DNA of 64,000 nucleotides from Knoellia aerolata DSM 18566 (lineage in GTDB: Bacteria > Actinomycetota > Actinomycetes > Actinomycetales > Dermatophilaceae). Both the position numbers and the translations under genes were made by a program. The notes under the pieces were generated by a model that was not told where the DNA came from, made no database searches, and saw nothing but the letters and a program-made list of their open reading frames with translations. Within the stretch, counting starts at the first letter, position 1. Each line of letters opens with the position of its first letter. The DNA is taken from positions 1 through 64,000 of the forward strand of contig NZ_AVPL01000011.1 of the NCBI RefSeq assembly GCF_000768695.1, in the 5' to 3' direction. Shown piece after piece: positions 43,097 through 51,418 of this stretch.

Positions 43097-43589
43097 CCGT
43101 CGACGTCGCAACCTCTGCGCGCCGGGCGTCGGCTTCCCGTTGTCTGCGCAGCTTCAAGTCGTCATCTTCTGGCTGAAGTCCGGGCATGACGGTGGCCAGT
43201 TCCTCCGGCGCGGGGTCCAGATCGATGTCCTCCAAAGAGAACTCGTCGTGGCCGCCGGCCACGAAGGTGTACGACCTGTCGCCGCTGGGGCACGCGTTGT
43301 CTGCCACGTTGTAGTCGCGGATGATGACCGTCGCGGGATCGCGTTCTCCGGTCATCATCGTCGAGGCGGTCAGCCCCTCTCCTGGCCCGGAAAGAACATC
43401 GGCCACGGTGTACCTGTCGTAGAGCAGGTCCCGGGCGTACTCCTCCGCATGCTCCACCGTCTCGAATCCCGACACCAAGAGCACCGTGTCGCAGACCACT
43501 CCCTCGCACAGAGGATGCAGCGACTCGTCGCAGTCGCCGAACTCAATCTCGAAGCGCGACAACGTCGCGGCGTTCTCATCCGCGTCCAT
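43074..43589 (-). CDS. Hypothetical acidic protein, last gene of the transfer operon
   Basis: A 171-residue protein from ATG 43589 (MDADENAATLSRFEIEFGDC) with AAAGGA upstream. It is strongly acidic and soluble with five cysteines (FGDCDESLHPLCEGVVCDTV). The C-terminal basic helix (KLRRQREADARRAEVA) overlaps the convergent ATPase gene. No family is recognised. It closes the type IV secretion operon and might be cytoplasmic. Confidence 0.6.
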   Translation of the reverse strand: MDADENAATLSRFEIEFGDCDESLHPLCEGVVCDTVLLVSGFETVEHAEEYARDLLYDRYTVADVLSGPGEGLTASTMMTGERDPATVIIRDYNVADNACPSGDRSYTFVAGGHDEFSLEDIDLDPAPEELATVMPGLQPEDDDLKLRRQREADARRAEVATSTVTRAAGR

Positions 43590-43627
43590 CCGTCCTTTCC
43601 CTTGATCAGTTCGTGAGGGTCGTTCCC

Positions 43628-44158
43628 TCACGGGTGGTGACAGGCGCCCCACAGGCCGCGTTGCCTCTGTTCGGCGGCCCTCTCAATGTCGAGGTAGTAC
43701 CGCGACAGCTGGTGGTTTTCCAGCGCTCGGAACGACGTGGCATGGCCCTGCTCGAGGAGGTACTCGGCGACGTCTTGGCCGGCAACGTTGACCTGACGTA
43801 GGAGCCGGTCGTAGCGATCGCGGTCGTCGACGTCGTCGACGGAGAACGCGAGAACTGATTGGCCCTCGAGCAGCTCGCCCAGCGCGACGCCCGCCTCTGC
43901 GCTCCAGCACTCAGCCGGGCGCGGGTCGTGGGCGAGCTCGGGTGCGTCGACGCCCACGATCCGGACCCGTTCCCGTGCACCACCAACGGTGGCACGCAGG
44001 GTGTCTCCGTCGACGACGGCGACATTCGTGAGCGTCAGCGGGGCCTTCCCTGAGGTGGCGCTGGTGAGCGGCGCGGCGCACCCTGTCAACAGGGTCGTGC
44101 AGACGACCAGCGGGGTGACGTTCTCGAGGAAATGGTGACGCGTCATCGTTCTTTTCAC
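43628..44158 (-). CDS. Thermonuclease-like (SNase) lipoprotein
   Basis: A 176-residue protein from ATG 44158. The signal sequence carries a lipobox, LLTGCAAP (Cys at about 27), so the protein should be lipid-anchored outside the membrane. The SNase fold follows: VVDGDTLRATV, VRIVGVDAPELAHDPRP (with the DAPE signature), DRDRYDRLLRQVNVAGQDVA and EYLLEQGHA. Staphylococcal-type nucleases cleave DNA and RNA with Ca2+. A surface nuclease in a conjugation operon is unexpected and might act on DNA at the cell surface or in mating-pair entry (inference). Confidence 0.87.
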   Translation of the reverse strand: MKRTMTRHHFLENVTPLVVCTTLLTGCAAPLTSATSGKAPLTLTNVAVVDGDTLRATVGGARERVRIVGVDAPELAHDPRPAECWSAEAGVALGELLEGQSVLAFSVDDVDDRDRYDRLLRQVNVAGQDVAEYLLEQGHATSFRALENHQLSRYYLDIERAAEQRQRGLWGACHHP

Positions 44159-44163
44159 CTGCT

Positions 44164-44826
44164 TCAGTCGACGATCTCGCCGGTGCCGGTGTCGACCGCG
44201 AGGCCGTCGTCGACGACTCGGAGCTGCGGGCCTTGCGGTTGCTGGCTGGCCCGCGATGCCCGTTGAGTCTGCTGATCAGCGTTGAAGGCTCGTCTGCGTT
44301 CGTTGACCTGCTCGTCGCTGACGTGGCGAGCGAATCGGCCCTTCGCGGGCCAGTCCTGGTGCCCTTCCTCGCAGTAGTTGCGTGTGCGGCCTTTCATCCG
44401 GTCGATGAAGGAAGGCAACGCGTATCGGTGCCACTCCTCGAGTGCATCGCTGGTCAGGGCCCGTCCTGCCCTGCGCCGCTGGTCGGCGATGACGGCTATC
44501 TCGTGCACGAGGTATGGGTGTTGCGGCCAGCAGGGCGGGATCATGGCCGACACGTCCCACACGTACTCAAGATTCAGCCAGGTTGCGACCGCCTCAAGCC
44601 AGGACCACACCTCCAACCGCAGCTGGGGTTGAGTCAGACTTGCCGGGTCCCAGGGGCGCGGCAGAAGGTTCAGGTCGCCGAGCGCTTTCCTCTGCGCATC
44701 CGTACCGGTGTCAGCTAGGTCGAGTTCTCGGTAGGCCTGCTGGATTCCCTTTCCAGGCTCGGGAAAGCTTCGAATGATCGGCGCCGCCCGCGGTGGGGTG
44801 ACTGGGGAGCCTTGGACGGTGCTCAT
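44164..44826 (-). CDS. Conserved small protein of the transfer operon (DUF4913-like position)
   Basis: A 220-residue protein from ATG 44826, whose start overlaps the coupling-protein stop (ATGA). The central part (LRLEVWSWLEAVATWLNLEY, MIPPCWPQHPYLVHEIAVIA, ALTSDALEEWHRYALPSFID) is rich in Trp and Pro, with the W...P.CW..HP pattern seen in DUF4913-type proteins of actinobacterial conjugation loci. The C-terminus is disordered (Gln-rich). A role as partner of the coupling protein is possible from position. The family assignment is tentative. Confidence 0.55.
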   Translation of the reverse strand: MSTVQGSPVTPPRAAPIIRSFPEPGKGIQQAYRELDLADTGTDAQRKALGDLNLLPRPWDPASLTQPQLRLEVWSWLEAVATWLNLEYVWDVSAMIPPCWPQHPYLVHEIAVIADQRRRAGRALTSDALEEWHRYALPSFIDRMKGRTRNYCEEGHQDWPAKGRFARHVSDEQVNERRRAFNADQQTQRASRASQQPQGPQLRVVDDGLAVDTGTGEIVD

Positions 44827-46304
44827 GGTTGGGTGAAGCTGTAGTCGGTCGGGCTTCCGCTGTCGTGCAGAAGTCCTCGGCGCCGCGCCTGGACGAGCGC
44901 CGCGGTTGCCCGCGCCTCGGGGGTCACGGTCATGCGCTGGTTGTCACCGAGCCGGGTTCGCAGCTCGGATTTTTCATGCAGGAGTTGCTTGCCCGTCTTT
45001 CCGGTGATGCATCGGTCCAGTTTAGCGATGATCGGCTTGCCGTTCTCGGAGACGACGAGAGCATGCCCCTCCTTCAGTTGGCGCACCTCTGCCCCGGTCA
45101 GGATGGGGATGTCCTCACCCACGACGTTGCGCCCGCCCATCTGCCCGGACTGCCAGCTGCTGCGACTGATCCGCACCGGTCCGAGGAGGTCGGAGATCTC
45201 CTGGTTGAACGCAACATCTTTGCTCCCACCGAACAGAACGAGGTTGTTGGTCAGACCGAGAAGGGTTCGGGCTTCCTGCTCCCCGAAGATCGCGGACAGT
45301 TGGGCGCGGGTCTGCGCCGCCCAGATGAAGGCCATCCCCAAGGCTCGCTCGTTGGCCATCCGGGTGCGCAGCGTCGGCAAGGGCGCCGTCGACGGCAGTT
45401 CGTCGAGGCAGGCCAGCATCGGTGGGCAGAGCCGGCCGTGCGGTGACCGTTGAGCTGCCGCGAGGCCGGTGTCCAGCACGTGTTCGGCCACGGCTGTCAT
45501 CAATGGCGAAGCGCTGGCGTAGGGGTCCTCCCTGCCGAGCAGGTAGATCGTGCCTGCGCGGCGGATGACGTCGGCGATGTCGGTGGCGGACCGGCCGGGT
45601 CCGGGGACGCACCGCTTCCTGATGTGTTCTTGGAAGAACAGGGACATGGCTTGCTGCACGGTCGTGATGGTGTTGCCGGCTGTGCGGTCGTCCCCGTGGA
45701 GGGCGCCGTGGAGCAGCCCATGCCAGAACGGTGCCGCGTGCGGGTGCTCGCGCAGGATCTCAATCGGGTCCGAGGTGCTGTGCGGGTTGGCCACCCAGCG
45801 CAGCACGTCTTCCAGCGTGCGGCCCGTGAGTGCTGCAGCGTGGAAGAACGCCTGAATCACTTTCGCTGCTTCAGCGGCGTAGAAGCGGGCTGCGTCGTCC
45901 CCGTGACCGCCGGCGACCGCACCCTTGACGGTTCCGGCCGTGAACGCCTTGGCGCGTCGTTCGGCCACCATCGGGTCGATGCACCCTTCGATGGGGTCCC
46001 AGACGAGCTCCGGCAGTCCTTGGGTGATCCCGAAGGGGTCGAGGACGACGCAGGGTCGGTCGTCGCTCGAGCGGGCGGTGAAGCTGAGCAGCAGGTCGTC
46101 GGCCTTGGTGAGGGTGACCAGGGCTGCACCGGGCGCGTTGAGCAGTGCCGGGATGAGAGTGTCGAGCGTCTTTCCGCTGCCCTGTGGGCCGATCACGCCA
46201 GCGGTGCGGTCCCAGGGCACCCACAGTTCTCCCCCGCTGGGTTGACGGGCACGCCCCAGACGCCACCCAATCTGCCGTGGGTCGACCTTCTGCTTGAGTT
46301 TCAT
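44823..46304 (-). CDS. VirD4/TraG-type coupling protein, ATPase part
   Basis: A 493-residue protein from ATG 46304 (MKLKQKVDPRQIGWRLGRAR). Walker A is VIGPQGSGKTLDTLIPALLN (about residue 40), with the TraG motif LTKADDLLLSFTARSSDDRP and the Walker B-like PMLACLDELPSTAPLPTLRT. FIWAAQTRAQLSAIFGEQEA and LTNNLVLFGGSKD are typical of the VirD4/TraG C-terminal half. It would deliver the relaxase-DNA complex to the channel. It has no membrane segments: these are on the preceding ORF, which overlaps it by 4 bases. Confidence 0.9.
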   Translation of the reverse strand: MKLKQKVDPRQIGWRLGRARQPSGGELWVPWDRTAGVIGPQGSGKTLDTLIPALLNAPGAALVTLTKADDLLLSFTARSSDDRPCVVLDPFGITQGLPELVWDPIEGCIDPMVAERRAKAFTAGTVKGAVAGGHGDDAARFYAAEAAKVIQAFFHAAALTGRTLEDVLRWVANPHSTSDPIEILREHPHAAPFWHGLLHGALHGDDRTAGNTITTVQQAMSLFFQEHIRKRCVPGPGRSATDIADVIRRAGTIYLLGREDPYASASPLMTAVAEHVLDTGLAAAQRSPHGRLCPPMLACLDELPSTAPLPTLRTRMANERALGMAFIWAAQTRAQLSAIFGEQEARTLLGLTNNLVLFGGSKDVAFNQEISDLLGPVRISRSSWQSGQMGGRNVVGEDIPILTGAEVRQLKEGHALVVSENGKPIIAKLDRCITGKTGKQLLHEKSELRTRLGDNQRMTVTPEARATAALVQARRRGLLHDSGSPTDYSFTQP

Positions 46305-46753
46305 CGCTGCCGCTTCCCGTAGAGGTCGGGGCGGATGACTGCGGCGTTGCGGCGCAGTCGGCTTCGCCCCAGGAGCTTCTCGGCTTCTGCCCGGGTGGCC
46401 ATGCCGTGGACCCGGGAGGGACCCCACTGGTCCCAGGCGATCTTGCTCGCCCACAGTATGAGGGCCAAGTTGAGTGTTTCGACGATCCCGATCCAGATCA
46501 GTGTGGCGGCGGCCCCGGCGACGTGGTCTGGTCGAGGGACCAGACCCGCCCCTGCGTCTCCGCGGATGACAGGGAAGGTGCTGACGAACAGTTCCTCCCG
46601 TGGCGGGAATTGCAGGCCGGCACCGGCGATGAGGTTGGCGCCGGCGCGGCCGGCGTGTACCCCCAGGATGAAGAGGAGCACCACGACCACCACGGTCGCC
46701 AGCGGTATCTCCCAGGTCGTGGGGTGCGGGTTGACCCGTCGTGATCTCTGCAT
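46301..46753 (-). CDS. Membrane anchor subunit of the split coupling protein
   Basis: A 150-residue protein from ATG 46753. It has two membrane segments (about 15-40, IPLATVVVVVLLFILGVHAG; and about 80-105, AAATLIWIGIVETLNLALIL) separated by an extracytoplasmic loop, then VHGMATRAEAEKLLGRSRLR and ...NAAVIRPDLYGKRQR. Single-chain TraG/VirD4 proteins begin with just such a two-TM anchor and this linker. The stop overlaps the ATPase ORF start (ATGA), so the coupling protein appears to be made as two subunits here. Confidence 0.75.
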   Translation of the reverse strand: MQRSRRVNPHPTTWEIPLATVVVVVLLFILGVHAGRAGANLIAGAGLQFPPREELFVSTFPVIRGDAGAGLVPRPDHVAGAAATLIWIGIVETLNLALILWASKIAWDQWGPSRVHGMATRAEAEKLLGRSRLRRNAAVIRPDLYGKRQR

Positions 46754-46811
46754 GTGTCGGCTCCTTTCACTGCCCGTAAGTCGCGGCGGCGGCTCTGACG
46801 GTCACCCGGCC

Positions 46812-48365
46812 TCAAACGGGCTGTCTGGAGGGTTGATCGGCCATGTTGCCGATGCGCCAGATCTCGAAGATGTTGCGCTTCGCGCCGTCGGCGTAGCTGA
46901 AGTGGCCGACTCCCTTGGCGGTGCTTCGGGCGTCGATCGTGGTCTTGGTCGTGGGATCCCAGACGATCAGGACGTGCCCGATGCGGTCAGGGCCTAGGTA
47001 GGAGTCCCAGAAGATGATGTCTCCGGGGCGTTCGTGACCGGGTTGGACCCGGAACCCGTTGCCTTTGGCGAGCCAATCCCGTTGTGCACCAGCGGTTCTG
47101 GGCATCGATATCCCGACCTGCGCGAAGGCGTTTTGGGTGAACGAGGAGCAGTCCCAGGCGTTGGGTCCGTTCGCGCCGTACACGTAGGGGTCGCCTGCGT
47201 GGCCCCCTGCCCAGGTGAGCACCTTGGTCAGGCGGTCGCTGCTCAGGGGCGGGAGTTGGGGGTTGCCGGCGCCTGCGACCCCGCAGTCGGTGGGATCTCC
47301 CAGGACGAGTCCGCCGCCGTAGGTGTGGGCGTAGTGGAGGACATCGTTGACGTACCAGTCGGCGTGGTTGTAGGCCCAGATGGCCTTCTTCACGCCGGTT
47401 GGCCCGTTGGCCACGCCACTCTTGATGAGGTAGTTCGCGGCGGAGTAGACGCTGTCGGCGTCGTTGTGGATGTCGGCTCGGCCGTCACCGTTGCCGTCGA
47501 CGCCCATCGTGGCGAAAGTGGCTGGCATGAACTGCATCAGGCCTTGTGCGCCTGCGCTGGAGGTGCCCTTGTTGCGTCCGTGCCCTGTCTCCTCCATGCC
47601 GATGCCGGCCAGGAGGGTCCACGGGATCTTGTACCTGTCAGCGGCTGCCTCGTAGAGGCTTTTGATCGCCGGCGGGATGCTTGCTGGTGGGGTGTGTAGT
47701 GAGTCCTGTCTAGGCGCACCGGCTGCTGGCAGATCGAATCCGATTCCGCCTTCCGTGACGTCGCTGGGGACGGGGGTGGTGGTTGCGCTGGGGGCGACGG
47801 CCTTGCCGTTGAGGGGTGCGCCGTGCTCGAGCATGAACGGAACCGGATCCACGGCGCGGCCTCCCACGTGGATCTCGAGGTGAAGGTGCTCGCCGGTGCT
47901 TCCCCCGGTGCTGCCCTCGATTCCAAGGGTTGCGCCGAGGCTGACCACTTGGCCCGGTTTGACCGTGATCTTGGCCAGGTGCGCGTAACGGCTCACCATT
48001 CCCCCGGCGTGAGTGACGTCGACCAGATTGCCGTAGGTGCCTCGGGCCGCCGCAAACGTCACCTTGCCTCCGGCGATCGCCACCACGGGACCTGGCCCGG
48101 GAAGGGATGAGAGGTCTTGGCCGGTGTGCTGGCGCCACTCGTGGGCGATGGGATGGAACTCGTTGCCGAAGCCTCGCTGACTCACTGCGTAGGCCTGTTG
48201 GAACGGCGGTCGAAAGTCACCTGTGGCCGGGATGGCTCCACCACAGTCGACGGTGCGCAGCTCGGCCCCGATCGCCGCGCCGCCGACTACCGCCATGGCA
48301 CCCAAAGCCAGGGGCAGGCACATCAACGCGAGCAGGGGGATGAGGACGAGCGCGATCTTCTTCAT
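46812..48365 (-). CDS. Three-domain cell-wall hydrolase of the secretion system (M23-like, lytic transglycosylase, NlpC/P60)
   Basis: A 517-residue protein from ATG 48365. There is an N-terminal signal/TM (LVLIPLLALMCLPLALGAMA). Residues about 60-190 are an M23/LytM-like domain (EWRQHTGQDL, GNLVDVTHAGGMVSRYAHLA, GEHLHLEIH). Residues about 230-350 are a lytic transglycosylase (TLLAGIGMEETGHGRNKGTS with catalytic Glu, AQGLMQFMPATF). Residues about 390-510 are NlpC/P60 (NAWDCSSFTQNAFAQVGI, IGHVLIVWD). In Gram-positive T4SSs the VirB1-like enzyme opens peptidoglycan for the channel. Having three wall-lytic modules in one chain is notable. Confidence 0.9.
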   Translation of the reverse strand: MKKIALVLIPLLALMCLPLALGAMAVVGGAAIGAELRTVDCGGAIPATGDFRPPFQQAYAVSQRGFGNEFHPIAHEWRQHTGQDLSSLPGPGPVVAIAGGKVTFAAARGTYGNLVDVTHAGGMVSRYAHLAKITVKPGQVVSLGATLGIEGSTGGSTGEHLHLEIHVGGRAVDPVPFMLEHGAPLNGKAVAPSATTTPVPSDVTEGGIGFDLPAAGAPRQDSLHTPPASIPPAIKSLYEAAADRYKIPWTLLAGIGMEETGHGRNKGTSSAGAQGLMQFMPATFATMGVDGNGDGRADIHNDADSVYSAANYLIKSGVANGPTGVKKAIWAYNHADWYVNDVLHYAHTYGGGLVLGDPTDCGVAGAGNPQLPPLSSDRLTKVLTWAGGHAGDPYVYGANGPNAWDCSSFTQNAFAQVGISMPRTAGAQRDWLAKGNGFRVQPGHERPGDIIFWDSYLGPDRIGHVLIVWDPTTKTTIDARSTAKGVGHFSYADGAKRNIFEIWRIGNMADQPSRQPV

Positions 48366-48375
48366 CGGTCCGGCC

Positions 48376-49899
48376 TCAGGCCGCGCCCTCGATGGCGTCA
48401 TTGGTGTAAGTGAGCCGGCGCTCGGTGGGGTGCAGCACGGTCTGCACCTTGTAGGTCCGCTCTCCCACGCTCCACAGGGCGCGGCCTTTGCCTTGCATGG
48501 CCCACCCCGTCACCAGGTCACGGGTGATAGGGCCGAGGCCGAGGAGGGTCTCGAGTTCGTTGGCGACCGCCAGGTCCTGTCCGTGGAGGATCTTGATGTC
48601 TGCCAGGTGGAGCAGGTCCTTGGCGATGGCGACGGCTTGGGATCCGGTGTCGCCTGCGGAAAGCAGGTCGGATGGTTTGTGTGCGACCGCGAACTGGATG
48701 TCGCCGTCGCGACGGGATAGGCGCAGGTCTGCGTCGAAGGACTTGACTGCCTCGGGTCCGAGCCGAAGCTGTTTCCAGGACTCGTCGCGCACGACCACAC
48801 GCAGGTCGCCGGCTGGGGCGATCTCTCGCATGCCTCGCCCCCACGAGTTCAAACAGGTCAGGGCGATCCCGACGGCTTCATCGCCGAGCGGGTCGAGTCG
48901 AGAGAGGCTGAGGGACTGGATGGGGGCGCGCCAGTCGACGTCGACGGTGGTGTGATCGTCGAAGAGGCCGGCCAAGGCGCCACTGACGAGTTGCCCGAGG
49001 GCATCACGCAGGAGCCGGGTGGCGTCGAGGAAGTGCCTTTCGTCGGAGTAGCGGCATTCTGCGATGAGGTCCTTGGTGGGGTTGTCGAGCAGGTGCCACA
49101 GTTCGGGGATGGTGGTTTCGCGCATTCGGGTGTGTCCTGCGGCGTAGCCGGTCAGGTGTTGCAGGGCGGCCTTGACGACAACTTCGTCGGTGGGGCCGAA
49201 GGGGACGCGCTGTTCCCCGATGCGTTGGGAGCCGACCAGACCCCGGACGAGGGTGAGCCAGCGGGAGAAGACGATCGTGGCCCGGGCCTGTGCTTCCTGC
49301 GGGCTCAGCTCGTCCCATCCGGTCAGGAGCGGCCCGAAGGACAAGGGGTTGATCCGGGCGGGCAGGCCTGGCCCGATCGCGAAGGGCTCGACCCCCAGGA
49401 ATCGGCACAGCGGCTCGTACTCGTCCTTGGTGTCGCCGAGGATGAGCACCCGGTAGCCGAAGTCGATCATGCGCAGGCAGAAGCACTTGGTGGTCGCGCT
49501 CTTGCCGCGACCAGGCTTTCCGAAGCTGAAGATGTTGGAGTTGGTGACCGGGACGTCGTCGTCGAGAACCCATCCGAGAGGGTCTGCGTAGAACGCGCCA
49601 CCGGAGAGCATGTCGATACCCATCTGCGCGCCGGTGGGTGGCAGGCCCGGGGTGGAGATGAAGGGCCAGAAGACAGGGGCTTGGTCGCTGGTCATGCGCC
49701 ACAGCGACACGGGCGCGGAGGTGGGCGCCCACCCTCGCCCGGCGCGGCGTTCCCCGTTGCGGGGTGAGGGCCGGAACATCCGCCCCTCCTGCACCGGCGG
49801 GAGCTGCTGCGGGATGGAGGGCAGCTCGTGGCCGAAGTCGGAGAGCAGTCGCGACATGTCGCGGCCGCCGTTGCGGCGGCTGCCCAGTTTGGTAGCCAT
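48376..49899 (-). CDS. VirB4-type ATPase of the type IV secretion system
   Basis: A 507-residue protein from ATG 49899 (MATKLGSRRNGGRDMSRLLS). Walker A is SFGKPGRGKSATTKCF (about residue 125), then LILGDTKDEYEPLCRFLG and INPLSFGPL. The C-terminal half has RVVVRDESWKQLRLGPEAVK (Walker B region) and GDIQFAVAHKPSDL. It powers pilus or channel assembly at the inner face of the membrane. The N-terminal VirB4 part is short here because the upstream SCO6880-type gene supplies a comparable region. Only one base separates the two genes. Confidence 0.88.
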   Translation of the reverse strand: MATKLGSRRNGGRDMSRLLSDFGHELPSIPQQLPPVQEGRMFRPSPRNGERRAGRGWAPTSAPVSLWRMTSDQAPVFWPFISTPGLPPTGAQMGIDMLSGGAFYADPLGWVLDDDVPVTNSNIFSFGKPGRGKSATTKCFCLRMIDFGYRVLILGDTKDEYEPLCRFLGVEPFAIGPGLPARINPLSFGPLLTGWDELSPQEAQARATIVFSRWLTLVRGLVGSQRIGEQRVPFGPTDEVVVKAALQHLTGYAAGHTRMRETTIPELWHLLDNPTKDLIAECRYSDERHFLDATRLLRDALGQLVSGALAGLFDDHTTVDVDWRAPIQSLSLSRLDPLGDEAVGIALTCLNSWGRGMREIAPAGDLRVVVRDESWKQLRLGPEAVKSFDADLRLSRRDGDIQFAVAHKPSDLLSAGDTGSQAVAIAKDLLHLADIKILHGQDLAVANELETLLGLGPITRDLVTGWAMQGKGRALWSVGERTYKVQTVLHPTERRLTYTNDAIEGAA

Positions 49900-49900
49900 G

Positions 49901-51406
49901 TCAGTTGCCCTTTCTGGTCAGGCTGATCCCCATGGGGACGGTGGAGGATGCAAAGCCGACGTCTTGGGCAAGGTCGAGCCGAAGCGGCGCGAACCCGGCC
50001 CGGCGCACGGATGCGTCGAGGCGTCGGCCGTACTCCGAGGCCCGGGCGGTCTTGGGGACCGTGACCGTGACGACGGCATACGGGCGAGTGAGGCTGTTTC
50101 CCCGGGCCAGTTTCTGGTCGAGGCGGCGCACCTTGTCGGCTTCGTCTCTGGACTTGGTGCGCTGTTTGACCTTCGCCTTGTTGCGCATCTCCTCACCGAT
50201 GTCGGCCGCCCATCCGCTGGTGGCGCTCTGTCGTTGCGCCGCTGACTGCGTCAGGATCGGGTAGGCCACCATGAAGCTGCGACGCTCCCCCGACGCGGTC
50301 GGAGTCAGGACCGGGGCGAGAGCGCCCATGGCGGCACCTTTGACGGGGAGTTTGATCGTGGAGCTGATTGAGTTCCAGGCGTCGTGGCTGTAGTGCCGTG
50401 CCACCGGGTCCGCCCCTGAGGGTCCGGCCATGGCCCAAGGGATGTCAGCGTTCACGTCCGGGTCGCTCGTTCGGCTGTCGAGGGCATCGACGATCCCGGC
50501 ACGGTCGCCGGGTGCGAAACCGGTGCGGCACACCAGCGCCAGCTCGGGACTGGTGAGCCACTTCACGGCGGTCATGCCCATGCCGCCGCGCAGCTGCGCC
50601 TCAACCTCTGCGGCCAAGCTGTAAAGCACGCGGGCGCGACCGTCGAGGCCTCCACCTGACTCCTTGGCCTCCTTCGAGAGGCGCCCTTCTGGGACCACGA
50701 TGGTGACGAACGCTTCGGTGCGCACACTGGCTCGGGTGAGGTTGGTCTGCAGCTCGTCGTTGATCTGACGAGCTGCGGTTGCCGCGGCCCCGCGGCGGTG
50801 CCGTGTGACCCATTGGTCGCGTTCGGCACCGTCCTCGGGAACGGTGCGTACTAGCAGGAGGATCTCGTCGATGAGTTCGGTTCGTGCGGCGAGGTCCAGA
50901 AGGTCGCTGAGTCCGCCGCCTTGTCTCTGTCGCTCGTCGACCTCTTTCAGCCCGATGCCGGGGTGAACCACGGACGCGGTCACCGCCCAGGTGCGGGATC
51001 GGTGGTCTTGGATGATGGCGGTCCGGGTGAACATCGCACCGTTGGGTGGGCCGTCGTGGATCTTGACGCCTTGGAGGATGCCGGGCAGGTCGGGTTCGTC
51101 TAGGTGGTCAGCTCGCCCGAGCCCTGCCTTGGAGCGGAACTTGGTCCAGCCGGTCAGCCCGCCAACTGCGAAGGCGAGGGACGCGGTGGCCCACCCTGTG
51201 GCGGACCGCCCGCGCACCGGGGTGATCGTGATCAGGAGGATGACTGCCCACAGGAGCGCGAACAGCAGCGCGGAGATCCAGGCCCCGCTGTTCATCGACC
51301 AGGCGATCGGTAGGAACGTCAGCGAGACGATCGCCAACTGCCATCCCGACAGCCCGAAGAACCAGCCGATGCGAGCTCGGGAGTAATCCGCGTAGATGAC
51401 TGCCAT
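49901..51406 (-). CDS. SCO6880-family T4SS membrane protein (PrgI/VirB4 N-domain-like)
   Basis: A 501-residue protein from ATG 51406. Two closely spaced membrane segments lie near the N-terminus (about 20-65, GWQLAIVSLTFLPIAWSMNS and LLFALLWAVILLITITPVRG). A long soluble part follows with HDGPPNGAMFTRTAIIQDHR, SYSLAAEVEAQ-like helices (LYSLAAEVEAQLRGGMGMTA) and FMVAYPILTQSAAQRQSATS. This is the SCO6880-type protein found in actinobacterial conjugation operons, immediately before VirB4, and it probably anchors VirB4 to the membrane. Confidence 0.87.
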   Translation of the reverse strand: MAVIYADYSRARIGWFFGLSGWQLAIVSLTFLPIAWSMNSGAWISALLFALLWAVILLITITPVRGRSATGWATASLAFAVGGLTGWTKFRSKAGLGRADHLDEPDLPGILQGVKIHDGPPNGAMFTRTAIIQDHRSRTWAVTASVVHPGIGLKEVDERQRQGGGLSDLLDLAARTELIDEILLLVRTVPEDGAERDQWVTRHRRGAAATAARQINDELQTNLTRASVRTEAFVTIVVPEGRLSKEAKESGGGLDGRARVLYSLAAEVEAQLRGGMGMTAVKWLTSPELALVCRTGFAPGDRAGIVDALDSRTSDPDVNADIPWAMAGPSGADPVARHYSHDAWNSISSTIKLPVKGAAMGALAPVLTPTASGERRSFMVAYPILTQSAAQRQSATSGWAADIGEEMRNKAKVKQRTKSRDEADKVRRLDQKLARGNSLTRPYAVVTVTVPKTARASEYGRRLDASVRRAGFAPLRLDLAQDVGFASSTVPMGISLTRKGN

Positions 51407-51418
51407 GTGTCGTCCTTC

